Assembly (NCBI GenBank): GCA_013396635.1
Contig: WBMW01005646.1
Coordinates: forward strand, 624,523-688,522
Source: Penelope pileata
Lineage: Eukaryota; Chordata; Aves; Galliformes; Cracidae
Length of the DNA stretch: 64,000 nt
Direction of reading: 5' to 3'
Shown here: positions 1 through 11,196 of the stretch, piece after piece
How positions within the stretch are numbered: position 1 is the first letter of the stretch
Layout: each line of letters starts with the position of its first letter
Program-made: the position numbers and the translations under genes
The notes under the pieces: model-generated
Database searches by the model: none
What the model was told of the DNA's origin: nothing
What the model saw: only the letters and a program-made list of their open reading frames with translations

Positions 1-699
1 TGAAATTCAATAGTCAAATTGTAATGAAACTGCACGTCATATGATTATACATTAGAACATACATTTTCCAAAAGCTGAAAAGCTTAAGAGTAGGTAAGTA
101 CCTGTCTTCGTGAAGTAAACAATTTTAAGAGGCGACTAATTGGAAGGGTATGTTGAAGGAGAACTTGAAAGACAGGAATCATCATAGCACCATCAGATCA
201 GACAAAAGATTGAATACTGTCTGTCTGCTCCTTTGTCAATCTTTTGAATGATCTTGGTGTGAGTGCATTTTTCATTAACATTACTATCACAGCACTGATT
301 TAAAAAGCAAAATCCTACATAAACCTCCTTCCCACCTAAGCTTTAGGTTTCTATTAAAACTGGAAACCTAAAGCTGGGAGGACTTCGGCCTTCTTCCAGC
401 TGAGTACACATGTGCCGGGCACATGGGCTAGCTATTAAGTTGAGACAGGAGGCAGTTCTATGGGGGATCGTCAGTAATTCTGTCAGCATGTCATGCTCAT
501 TTTTCTTGACCGTGCATTTGTTTGACATTGACTTACGTATCACACCTGACCTAAAGAAATGTTATGATGCTTCATTCGTTTAACTGACCCTGCAATAAGT
601 TCTTATCAGTTCCAATTGTACCGGATTAGTACACTTTGGGGTTGTCTCCTACATACAGATGAGGGAAGAGTTTTTCTTTCTTTTCCCTTTATGTTATCA
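1..699. other. GPR65 3' flank, probably 3' UTR in part
   Basis: No gene is recognised here. Because GPR65 reads leftward and stops at 700, the right part is presumably its 3' untranslated region. I do not see a clear TTTATT (minus-strand AATAAA) close to the stop, so the poly(A) site is not placed and may use a variant signal or lie beyond the window edge. Confidence 0.4.
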
Positions 700-1749
700 C
701 TATGTTCTCACAGACATTTTATGGAGAGCCTCAGTTTCACAGGAAGTTCTGTAAGTCACCACTGTGCTGCTCTTTGTAGCAGAACTGTACAAAGCACGTT
801 CTTCTGCTTGATTTCCTTCGGGCTTCTGTAGGCATAAGCAACACCTGAGCAAATTCAGAATATCTGTTCGTGCAGTTTCACTCACAAAGCAGTAAAGAAT
901 GGGATCAGCAATGCAATTCAAACTTGTTAAGGCTTGTGTGATTCTGTAGATCTTATACATCGACTGCAGAAGTTGTGGGTTAGAGGCATGAGGTTCTTTG
1001 ATGCTGCGAATAAGCAATACAACATGGTAAGGAGTGAAGCAAACAATGAAAGTAACTGTGATATTCAGTATAAGTTTCCTGATTTTTTTCTTCTCTTCAT
1101 CTACTGTGGCTTGATTATATCTCACTGCTTGGTAGATTTTATGATAGCAAAACACAATGATTATCAAAGGGAGCATGTACCCTGAGCATATCCGGAATAA
1201 GTTCATCTGTGCCTGCCACCATTCCAGGGGGTATTTATCATAACATAATGTATGATTAGTAGAATTACAGGGATCACTAAATATTTCTTTGTTCATCAGT
1301 ATAACTGAATTCAAGATGCCTTCCAGAAGCCAAACAATTATGCTGACAATCAATGAAAATCTTCTTGTGCGTAAGTGCTGGAACTTCAGAGGGTGAACTA
1401 ATGCCAGGTACCTGTCGACAGAGATGCAAGCAAGGAATGCAGTGCTGGTGTAGAAATTCATATACATAAGGAAAGCAGAAATCTGACAAAGCATGGCAGA
1501 TAGCCTCCAATTATCTCCATTCCAGGCATAATCAATCCACAGAGGCAGAATCACAGAGTACAAAAGGTCAGCCAGGGACAAACTAAAGAGGTAGACTGCT
1601 AACTCATTCTTTTTCCTCACCTGAATGCAAGACACACAGAGGGATATGCAGTTGATGGGAATACTGATCACCATCACAATGCTATACACAAATGGAAACA
1701 AATACTTATCCAAGGTGTGATCATGAGGGCACTCGGTAGTGTTGTTCAT
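700..1749 (-). CDS. GPR65: GPR65 (TDAG8), proton-sensing class A G-protein coupled receptor
   Basis: The single coding exon encodes 349 residues; the human protein is slightly shorter (337). The protein is a plasma-membrane seven-helix receptor that couples extracellular acidity to Gs/cAMP in leukocytes (family knowledge). Seen in the sequence: N-terminal sequons at N2 and N3; histidines H9 and H11 in the N-terminus; TM3 Cys88 and loop-2 Cys161/Cys169 for the disulfide; the DRY motif at 112-114; H242 in TM6 within CFTPYHV, matching a histidine implicated in pH sensing of the human receptor; DPILY at 282-286 in TM7 in place of NPxxY; and a cysteine cluster at 303-306 likely to be palmitoylated. 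The start at 1749 is chosen because MNNTTEC aligns with the mammalian N-terminus. The frame stays open to 2040, but the upstream part crosses an apparent splice acceptor near 1870 and does not look like receptor. It lies divergent to GALC, as in mammals. Confidence 0.97.
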   Translation of the reverse strand: MNNTTECPHDHTLDKYLFPFVYSIVMVISIPINCISLCVSCIQVRKKNELAVYLFSLSLADLLYSVILPLWIDYAWNGDNWRLSAMLCQISAFLMYMNFYTSTAFLACISVDRYLALVHPLKFQHLRTRRFSLIVSIIVWLLEGILNSVILMNKEIFSDPCNSTNHTLCYDKYPLEWWQAQMNLFRICSGYMLPLIIIVFCYHKIYQAVRYNQATVDEEKKKIRKLILNITVTFIVCFTPYHVVLLIRSIKEPHASNPQLLQSMYKIYRITQALTSLNCIADPILYCFVSETARTDILNLLRCCLCLQKPEGNQAEERALYSSATKSSTVVTYRTSCETEALHKMSVRT

Positions 1750-1869
1750 TGTCCACCATGAGTAGTTTCTGGCTAATTCCAGCCCAGATGGAATAAAAAA
1801 CCCTCTGTAGTCTGATTGGTGGTCATCTGTTAGTTGTTCAGGACCTGGTTGGCATGATCCATCTTTCTG
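1750..1869 (-). other. GPR65: GPR65 5' leader within the coding exon, with splice acceptor and two uORFs
   Basis: On the minus strand a pyrimidine-rich tract ends in ...TTTTTTGGCAGCAG just right of the leader, so the coding exon begins at 1869 or, three bases later, at 1866 (a NAGNAG acceptor). GPR65 in mammals has an upstream noncoding exon spliced to one coding exon, which fits. The leader has two short upstream reading frames: 1862-1830 (10 codons, starting MDHANQ) and 1826-1773 (17 codons, starting MTTNQT). Both end before the receptor start. Confidence 0.7.
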
Positions 1870-2409
1870 CTGCCAAAAAAGAAAAATAACAGCTATAAAA
1901 ACATTTTTGGACTTTTTGGTGGGCGTCTTTTTTAGATGAAATAAATTGTCTTTGTAGGAGATCAAAAGATTTAAACACTCCTGGAGGGGGATGTGCAGCA
2001 GAAGAGCATCAATGTCTAAGAAGGTCAAGGTCAGATGCAATTATGTATAGCAAAAGCAGACTGAGTAACTGAGAGAAATCTAGATGGATAGGGTCCTGCA
2101 ATCAGAGGTCTTTCTTGCGAGAAAGTCAAAGATCAGAAAGTGAACCACAGAAAAATGGGAGCAGAATAAGGTTCTGGCCACATGAACATGGCATATTTCT
2201 TATTTCTGATACCCTCTTTCTCTTTAAAGCAATGGGGAGACAAGGATAGAAAGACAGGAATTCAGGTACCTCCAGATGTCAGGATCTGCTCAGAAGATGA
2301 GAACATATGGCCAATTATCCTTATTATGAATCACTCTCTTGAAGGATCCTTACACTTCCCTACCCCTCACGTGATCCCCCAAGAACTTTCCATGAACTGT
2401 GCTATTCCA
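1870..2409. other. GPR65 upstream intron/flank
   Basis: This is probably GPR65 intron on the minus strand. No coding exon is visible. The noncoding first exon of GPR65 must lie somewhere to the right and cannot be placed from sequence alone. Confidence 0.4.
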
Positions 2410-3360
2410 GCAAACCAGTACTCTTTAACATCCTTATCAATGACATAGATGACGGGATTGAGCACACCCTCAGTAAGTTTGCTTATGACACCAAGCTGAG
2501 TCGTGTAGTTGATACAGCAGAAGGAAGGGATGATATTCAAAGGGACCTTGACAAACTCAACAGGTGGGCCCATGAAAACCAAACAAGGTTCAACAAAGCA
2601 AAGTGCAAGGTGTTGCACTCGGGTCGAGGCAATCCCAGAGATGTATACAGACTGGGAGAACTCCTTGAGAGTAGTTCTGCTGAGAAGGACTTGGGGTCCT
2701 GGTAGATGAAAAACCTGCACTCGCCACCCAGAAGGCCAACAGTATCCTGGGCTGCATCAGAAGAGGGGTGGCCAGTAAGGAAAGGGAGGCGATTGTTCCT
2801 CTCTATTATGACCTCATGAGGCCCCATCTGGAGTACTGTGTCCAAGTCTGGGGCCCCCAACACAGGAAAGATGTGGAACTTTTGGAGAGGGTCCAGAGGA
2901 GGGCCACAAAGATTATCAGAGGGCTGGAGCACCTCTCCTACAAACACAGGCTGAGGGAGGTTGACTTGTTCAGTCTGGAGAAGAGAAGGCTGCGGGAAGA
3001 CCTGATTATGGCCTTCCAATATTTAAACAGAATTTACAAACAGGAGGGAAACCAACTTTTTACATGGGTAGATAGCGATAGGATAAGGGGGAATGGTTTA
3101 AAACTAAAGGAGGAGAGATTTAGATTAGATGTCAGGGGGAAGTTTTTCACAGAGAGGGTGGTGAGGTGCTGGAACAGGCTGCCCAGAGAGGTTGTGGATG
3201 CCTTGTCCCTGGAGATGCTCAAGACCAGGCTGGAGGGGGCCCTGCGCAACCTGATCTAGTGGATTGATCTAGTGGTTGGCAACCCTGCCCATGGCAGGTG
3301 GGTTGGAACTTGATGATCTTTGAGGTCCCTTCCAACCCAAGACATTCTATGATTCTATGA
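2410..3360 (+). mobile_element. CR1 LINE, 5'-truncated, ORF2 reverse transcriptase C-terminal part plus 3' end
   Basis: Conceptual translation from about 2415 gives the CR1 reverse transcriptase series PVLFN, INDIDDGIE, LSKFAYDTKL, then FNKAKCKVLHSGRGNPRD. After a one-base deletion near 2695 it continues as REAIVPLYYDLMRPHLEYCVQ, WGPQHRKD, and ends DALSLEMLKTRLEG with a stop at 3257-3259. The catalytic FADD box reads FAYD (2478-2489), so the copy is inactive. The 3' end has the tandem octamers ATTCTATG at 3344-3351 and 3352-3359 with no poly(A), as is usual for CR1. The rest of the open frame is well preserved, so it is a fairly young insertion. It lies in the GPR65-GALC interval. Confidence 0.93.
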
Positions 3361-6300
3361 CTCTCTAAGAAACAGTGTCTGCCTTACATGAGTTTGCAAA
3401 ATCATCATCAGTTAAGCTCATCTTAGGCACTACCAGAGCCATGAGTGTCAACAGCTTCAGCGTCAAAATGCCAATAAAATGGCAGCCCTGACTAAAGCAG
3501 TGGGACTGGAGGAGTAGAGTGCATAAGTTTTAGAAGCACTTAGAAGAACTGACCTTTCAGTAAGAAAGGGTGTGCTACTATAGCTATGAGACAACTGGCA
3601 GTCACTGATTATATCACAACTCTGACATTCCAGAAACAAAAGCCTAGCAAACTCTAGCCATGGTCCAGCTCTACTGACAAATACACTAACTGCTTCAGAG
3701 ACCGCCTGTAACAACCCGTCTCTGGTTTGAGCCTCGGCTGCCAGCAGAGGAGATTAAGAGGTTGTAGAATGAGTAGGTTGCAAGATAGAACTGTCTACAA
3801 CTATTCTCACATATGAACCAGCTCAAACTGAAGACAGTTTATGGTACAGGAATTTTCCTAAATGATGGGTAAACTCATTCTGCCCTTTATGGGTTTGACG
3901 CATGTGTGTGAAGGTTTGTGGTTTTGTCAGAGAAACCCATGTAGGTATATTGACTATTATTCTCCAGATCTCTCTTTTCCATAGATACACTTTCACTGAT
4001 ATACTGATATTAAAAAAAAAAAAAAAAAGAAGCAATGAGAGAACTAGCCACAAAGAACACAACTCATTCTACCAGCTTTATTTGATCTAGTTGGCTAACT
4101 TTTCACAGTTAGTCCTAAAATCATTCATATGCCTGAAAGACAGTGAAAAATCTTGAGAAGGATTTCAACCTGTCAATTTGTTCCAGTGAGAAGCTTTACT
4201 TAGATGATGACTAATTAAAAAAGAATGCAGTGTCTATACATAAGACATACAAAACAAATCTCCTTTTCGGTGTGGTTTATTAAAACCACATAGTAAATAG
4301 GGCATCTTAAGTTTACCAGCATAGATAAGTATCAGAAATTAAAAATCTAGCCTAGAAACTGGATCCCAGGGTTTTGCTGGCCCACTTCTCACCAAAAGCA
4401 AAGCAAAGGTCTGCAGACTGACTAGATAAGTAGCAGATAAAAAACCTCTTTTTCTAATTACTTTTTATTGTCTTTTTTTCCCCGTGACAAGTCTAACAGG
4501 GAAACAGGCCCTTTCAGAAGCATGTATGTAACGCAGTAAGTATATGAGGCAGTGTTTATATTAGTTGGGTGACTGAGAAGTTAGAATTCTCCCTCCCCCA
4601 CAAACTCTTTCTCCATTGTTAATTGACTTGTTATACTATAGACTCATTATCCTTACAAGCTCTGGACTTGTCTCCTCCCATTCCATACCGACTCACAGAC
4701 CAATAAATCCACCTTCAACTTTCTACTCTTAACTCACTGTTTTTAACAGTTTTCCTCTACTGAGTTCACTGATCATAAGGCAAAGCACTTGACTGTATGT
4801 TGCATTTGTCTGAACAAACTGCATGTTCTTCAGGGCAAGACCTTGTTTTGCTCTCCCGCCACCTGCCTTAAGGAATGAGCAATGTAATCTCTAACTGGAT
4901 AGAGGCAGGCTGGGACACTGAAGATAGTATTAAAAAAGAAAAAAAAGGTGGGAATGTGAAATTTTCCATCTTGGCAATTTTTTCTGTCCTTCGTATTCAC
5001 ATGTCACAGGACCCCATAGCTTTCTTTTATTTTCAATCAGTGTCATCAACAGATTCTATGGACAAAGCTCAGGAGGCAATCTGAAGCTCCCCAGGTAATC
5101 CATGCTCCAGCTTTAATGACACATCGATGCTACTCTACTCATATTAAGACATGCTTTCAATGAGAACAATAACAAAGTGTCATTCTGGCATGTATTGATG
5201 ACCTATAATGAAGTATGTCAAAGAGCCAGCAAATGAATTATATCGCAATGTATGTTGTAGTTTCTTGAGCAGAAACATAAAAGCAGAAAGCTCTGCTTTG
5301 CATCTGACTACAACATATTTCTTTATAGTTCTTTGGGACCTTATCGCAGGGGAATGTTTCCATGTCATACTTGCTTGCTTAGGACTTTTCTGATAATTAT
5401 AGCTAAGTAATGCAAAATTATTTGTCTTACCTTTAAAATATCATCTGAAGTATTCCCATTTTTTTTCTCATCTCTTGAGTATACCTGCTAATTTTGTCCT
5501 TTGTATATTTCACAAAAGTCAATTCTCTCTTTTTCAGACAGATGATTCTTTGATTATCATTGTTCCAGTATCTTTGTCATTTTGCTACTGAAAAGCTCAC
5601 ATTAAGAGAACTCTGGGGGAAAAAAAAAAAGTAACTAGCAGTCAGACATAAAATTTAGAGAAATGGACTAGCAAATGTTACACATCAAGTAATGTATGCA
5701 GACAAGCCTGTAAATGAACCTTCCGAATATTACATACAGAATAAGTATTGATCTATTTCCAGAGAATCTAATTTAGAGAGAACTTTTCACAGTCTCAGCA
5801 TTTATGACATTTTGAAAGTAACAAAGTATGCAATTATTCTTTCATAAGCACAAACACAAAATGGATATTCCATACTTTTATATGTAAAAAACTTTCTGAG
5901 GGAAGATTGGAAGAGTCTTTTTATTTTTCAAATAAAAGAATTCTACTACAGTTCGGGAAATTAGGAAAAATGGAGCAGACTGTAAGGATTTTGTGTTATT
6001 AACTGAGAAGCTCAGTCACTAAAATCACCAGCTTAATTTGGAAACATCCACAACCATTTTCACTGTGTGTCCTTTATTTAAAATTTAAGTTCATAAAAGG
6101 CCAAGTTGAAGTAAGCAATATACCACATTATAATGTGGTTCGTTTTTGCATGTACTTTGCTTTGTAGATAAGACCTGGACAAAGAAAACACTGTTGTGTC
6201 AGCTAGATATGCGAAGTAGTTGCTGTACCTGTACTACTGTGTTATCAGCCATAAGATGGAAGGACAGATGGTTTTTTGATTTCTTTTTTCTTTAAACAAT

Positions 6301-9300
6301 TTCAACAAAGCAGACAGATTTGTGTTCTTAAAATAAGTTACACAGCCAAGATGATTTTGTCAAGTACAAGGACCATCCATTGCTGGATCTTTTCTTTAAT
6401 GAGCAGATATCAAAACTCAATACTGAAAACCTTCAGTTGAGGAGAGTTGAAATAAGTCCTTCAGTAGCATGGCCTTTTCTTTTGCTTAAAATGAACAGAA
6501 TTTATTCTCATGCAACATTACATTTTGCTCACAGCTTGCTGAAGGTTCAGTAGAGACTCAAGTAGGTCTAAAAGAATTCACCATTTTCAACATCAAGATA
6601 CACTTTAGGGATTATTTATAGAAATCAAAAATTACTGAACATGAACAAATAGAAAAAAAAATTAAGAATGTAGACCACACAGGTGAATATTATTTTGCTA
6701 TATCTTTCTGTGAATCATATTTTCCTCTATCCATATAGAAAGATGCTGAACAAAATATTTTCATGTTTGGTATTCTAAGAAGCGACTTTTAGAACAGCCT
6801 GTTTTTCTGCCAGGTTTTAAGGATTGTGTACATTCACATAAATAATGCTGAGTACCTTGTTAATGCAATAAAATACTGAAGAACAATAATAGAAGAGCTA
6901 CTGGAATGCCTTGTGAGGCCTGAGGCAATTTTAAAATGAGTGCAGGACAGCTCAGAATCCTGAAAACACGCCCAAATCCTTCAATCGCTCCTCCCCTCTC
7001 TTTCCTAGCAATAGGGAATTTTGATCATGGCAATACCATTACAACGATAAATCAAGCTGGCATGTCTTTTCTAACTCATTATTTTCTAACTCATTCTATT
7101 TACCCTTTTGCCTCATGCTTCATTTGTGATGTGCGTGAAATATTACTCACAAAGCAGTCTTTTCCAGCCTCTTTGTGTGTCCCTTCTCCTTGTTGCATGA
7201 TGTCAGCATCACATGAAGGGAGAGCTAGGATGAAACCCGTACCACAAGATAGTCTATCTGCCAACTTCTTGGATTTTGTACACTTACCTAGACAGTCAAA
7301 TGTTCCTGTGTAGCAGCTTTACTCCTGTACTGTCAGTAGTGTAACCACAGTCTGCTTCTGAGAAGAGAAACTGCTTCATCAGATAAAGTAACAGGAAGCT
7401 GCTCTTGGATGCACCAATAAAAGAACAGCTCACAAGTCTCTTATCTTTTTTTGTTTTCTTCTCTCTTTTTTTTTTTTTTTTAAGATGATATGTGGAAGTA
7501 CGAAAAATGATGGTAACAAGCTTGGTAAATCTAGTTATATTTTTGGTAAATTAAAAAAGTTTTATTGAAAGTATTGCCGAACTACATGAAACTATTGCCA
7601 AATTACATGAATGGAATACATTACAAACCTCTTATTTAGGATGCCATGCATTCTCCAGAGAGAACACACCACAGAAATAAAACACCATTTCATTAATCTG
7701 CGTTCAAAATACAGAGGCTTTTTTTGACCAAAAGATTTGGCACTTGCCTTTTCCTACAGATTTATCACAGAATCAAAGAAAAATCTATGTAAGAAGAACA
7801 CATAAAAATATATCATAAAGACCTCAGGAGTTGTTTGTTCAAAAATAAATAATTATCTTCAGAATACGTATTACTCTTTATTTTGTCTGTTTGCTTACTG
7901 ATGGGAGCAAGTTTGTGAACCGTGCTAGTTAACAAAGGATAACACAATTTCATCCACTTCAATTTGCATATTTTGCATATTTCTGTATTTTTGTATATTT
8001 TTATATAAAATGAGTACAAGATTGTATGCTGCTTTCATGAGAGTGATTCTTTTAACAGACAATTTAGGTAAAAAAAATGTTACATACGCACAGTTTCTCC
8101 TATCTCTCTGCGATCAGAATAATTTATTGTGTGCTCTGATTTTTTCATAAATTCTTTTTAGAATGATTTATATCTGCTTCTGAGAAAGTGGCTAGAATTT
8201 CACTTTAAATATACATTTTGGATAAAACAAAAACTGGTCTATTCGATGATTCAGATGCTAAGCAGAAATGAATCAGATAGGCAAATTTAAAAGCTATAAA
8301 ATTCTTACTCCTCTGAAAACAATAGTAGACAGCTGTATAATATGCATGTAGAGGATGTAGAGATTTGGTTCCTCCTTTTTTTCTCAGCCAGAGCATGACT
8401 CTTTTATCCACAGTTTTTCTACTGATTATCAAATCGTTTTATCCTATTTGTAGTCAATCCTGAAGTCATAGCGCCCTCCAGATGGGTGAAATGGACGTTT
8501 TCCAGCATGTTAGGTAGAAGACAGATTAAATTCTAAAATAAATTTCAGTAAGACCTTTATTTCCACTGAGAGAAAAGTCATTAGACAAAGAGCTGTTTTA
8601 TCACTTTTCACCTGCCTTTTCTTAACATGGCATCTACTAAGAACAGCGTCTGGTGAGCAGCTTTTCTGCTTTGTTGAGGGTTCCTATCGTTTACTGAAGG
8701 CAACTTTTATCATTATTAGAAATACAGAAATGTAGTTGATATATTTCTAAATGTCTTCACTGAACAGTTGATAGAAGAAGCAAGAGGGGAGATGACACAT
8801 TCTGTACATTTCTGGAAGTAAAGTTATATGCAAAAAGCAACTATTGTCTACATCAGTATGGAACAATTCAATTTCTGATGCAAGCAGCAATCTTTTTTTC
8901 CAGTTTTCCTTGGAGATATGGGTAGATGCAGTAACTCAAATCAGTCATCTTAGAACTCCAGGTGCTTTTTGGCTTGGCAGAGATTGCAGTGCTACAAAGA
9001 AGGAACAACTGAAATAGAAAAACACCAACAGCAGAAAAATTTCTACAAAACAAAACAAAACAAAAAAACCCCATTGTTTAGGTCCTCAATAATTTAATCA
9101 GTTGTATTTGAGTTTAGAAAAGGTTCGGATCACATGTACTTATGTTGTGGACAAAGATGTAAAGAAAAAAGCAGCATTTACAGGTAAAAAGCCAGGTTGA
9201 GATTCTGAACCCAGAATAAAATTTTTTGTAGCCCCACCATCCTCCTCTTCCCACTAAAACAGATTCCAAGAATGTTATTCTTCACCAGATGAAAAGGAGA

Positions 9301-9499
9301 AGCATTCAGCACATCATAGGATGAAAGTATGAGTTTTGAAAGCTAGCATTTTTAGGCTATTAGGAGTGAATAAGAGAATGAATTCCATTGCTGAAGCCTT
9401 CTATCAGGAATAAATTGATCTATTAATTTAAGAAATCATCTAAATTAAGCAGTTAATTTCTCATGATGGCAATACTATCTCTATTTGCACACTCCAGGT
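3361..9499. other. Intergenic, no recognised gene
   Basis: AT-rich sequence with many short open frames but no family I recognise, no CpG island and no clear exon. It contains an A17 run at 4012-4028 and a T-rich tract near 7465-7482. The noncoding first exon of GPR65 (minus strand) could be hidden here. Confidence 0.5.
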
Positions 9500-9722
9500 G
9501 TGCAAAGCTGCACAGTCTGTTGGAACGAATGCGAATTAGGACCATCAGTATAATTCTACCTCTGCCACTGACTCACTGTAGCCCTGAGGAAGTCACTCTG
9601 TCGTTCTGCATGCAATAATGACAACGTATAGCTCATTTGGGTGTGAGCAGGTTCATTAGTTAATGCTTGATAGTGCAGTAAAGTGCAAAATGTTTCATGA
9701 GTGTTTGGTATTGTTATTAAAA
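9500..9722 (+). repeat. Probable MIR-type (CORE-SINE) relic
   Basis: The stretch CTCTGCCACTGACTCACTGT (9560-9579), followed by GAGGAAGTCACTCTG, matches the MIR core (tctgccact...ctgtgtgacc...gcaagtcact). Downstream TTAGTTAATGCTTGATAGTG..GTAAAGTGC and GAGTGTTTGGTATTGTTATTA follow the order of the MIR 3' half (gagttaata, gtaaagcgc, aaatgttggttattatta). The remnant of a tRNA-like region at 9520-9540 is very degraded. The identification is by recalled consensus and order of motifs, not by alignment. Confidence 0.65.
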
Positions 9723-10599
9723 ATGAAATAAACAGGAAATGTTACTCAGGTAATGTCATCACTGAGACATTAGATTCCGCAATGGCATGGACAAGACAAG
9801 CAGTTGCTCAATTAGCAGCATTCTTTGTGGACAGAAACATGAAAAAGCAGGGCTTTTCTACGTCTCTGACACACTGCCTGCATGTTGCCAGCCACTGCAT
9901 CCCACAGTGCCTCATTCCTCCTGAAACACATGGAACATCTGCTCTGCAAAACACCAAGGTCAATAGATAGAAAGCTCCACCTTAAGGATTTTTATGCAAT
10001 ACTTAGACTGATAACCAGTCTTCTGACTGTCTATCTGAGCAGAATGCTTTGTTGAGCTGGCTTCTGAGTGAAAACCTCCGCTTATCCTCATGGAAACTTC
10101 TGATGTATGTTATGTCACAATCCCCTCTATTTGCCCATTGGTATATCCAACGAATGCTATAAAACAGAAATGGTTGCTCAGCCCTGTTCCTGGAGAAAGT
10201 CAAAATGCAGTCTGAGCAAACCCCTCTCTTGGGTCGTGCTGTGGATCTAACTGCAGTCAACCAGGAGCCCGAGGAAGGTCGGCGGTGTGCCAGCCCTCCT
10301 CAGGGCACAGCCTCTCCCAAGGCGGCACAGGGCCGCTCCCAGTCACACTGCCTGTTCTTGTACAAAAGATCAAAGGTCCTTCTTGCACCATGCTATTGTT
10401 GCCTACAGCATGAGGTATTTGGTCACAGCTACTGGTGAGGGCCTAGAAATGAGAGATGAACTGAGAAATGCCATTCCTCTTCCAGGGAAACTGCCGGAGG
10501 ATGTGGATCCTGTAAAAATGATTGATTGGTAGTGGATAGAGGTCACTGTGACAAAAATATTGCGATCATTGCCCATGCTGCTGGAAGTGACATCTCGCT
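9723..10599. other. GALC upstream flank
   Basis: No recognised gene. GC content rises from about 10200 towards the promoter. Open frames at 10205-10532 are not a family I recognise. A possible short exon-like segment (AG at about 10409, GT at about 10433) exists, but nothing supports its use. Confidence 0.4.
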
Positions 10600-10909
10600 G
10601 TGTTTTCACAGAGCAGCGCTGTCCATCCGCGATACAAACACGCCGCCTCCCTGCGCATCCTGAAGTACCCGTCCGTATTCCCACAACCAACATGGCTCCT
10701 GAACGGCTTCACTCACTGTTCAGCGCCCACCTCCATCATAGCAGTGCGCTTCCCCACTGGTTGGGACTTCCTGTGCCCTTTTTCAAAATGGCAGCCACCA
10801 ACTTCACCCCGGGGTTGCCCGGTAAGGGCTGGGACGCCTTTCCCATTAGCAAAATGGCGGCGAGGGGCACTGGTGCCCCGCCCTCCCCAGGTGATTGCCA
10901 GGTTGCGCG

Positions 10910-10919
10910 GTCACGTGCC
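10910..10919 (+). promoter_or_regulatory. GALC: CLEAR-type E-box (TFEB/TFE3 site candidate)
   Basis: GTCACGTGCC matches the CLEAR consensus GTCACGTGAC at 9 of 10 bases and contains the full CACGTG core. It sits 89 bases upstream of the GALC start codon. CLEAR elements near the start site are typical of lysosomal enzyme genes regulated by TFEB; the match is seen, the regulation is inferred. Confidence 0.7.
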
Positions 10920-11007
10920 AAGCGGGGGGCGGTGGCGGGTTGTGAAGGCACGGGGCGGGGCGCGGCGGTGCTGGTGGTGGATCGCGGACCGGAGCGAGGC
11001 TGCCGGG

Positions 11008-11196
11008 ATGGAGTGCGCCGGGCTTTCTCCGCGCACCGCGGTTCTGTTCTGCACATGGCTTCTGCTGGGCTCCAGCTGGGGCCCGGGGCCCCCCGGGATC
11101 GGTGCTGCGCCACTCTTGACGGCTGACTACGTGCTGGACGATGCCGACGGGCTGGGCAGGGAGTTCGACGGGATAGGGGCGATCAGCGGCGGAGGA
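11008..11196 (+). CDS. GALC: GALC exon 1 (coding part): signal peptide and mature N-terminus
   Basis: Encodes residues 1-63. A hydrophobic core (AVLFCTWLLLG) follows a short polar start, giving a signal peptide ending near residue 34. It is followed by YVLDDADGLGREFDGIGAIS, the conserved start of the GH59 catalytic unit. It ends in phase 0 at a GTGAGT donor. Confidence 0.95.

Noticed and set aside
1750..2040. N-terminal extension of the GPR65 open frame by 97 codons
   Set aside because: It crosses a good splice acceptor near 1870, has no receptor-like sequence, and the downstream Met aligns with the mammalian start.
10205..10532. Frame ending ...LPGKLPEDVDPVKMIDW upstream of GALC
   Set aside because: Protein-like composition but no family recognised and no supported exon structure; too weak to call a gene.
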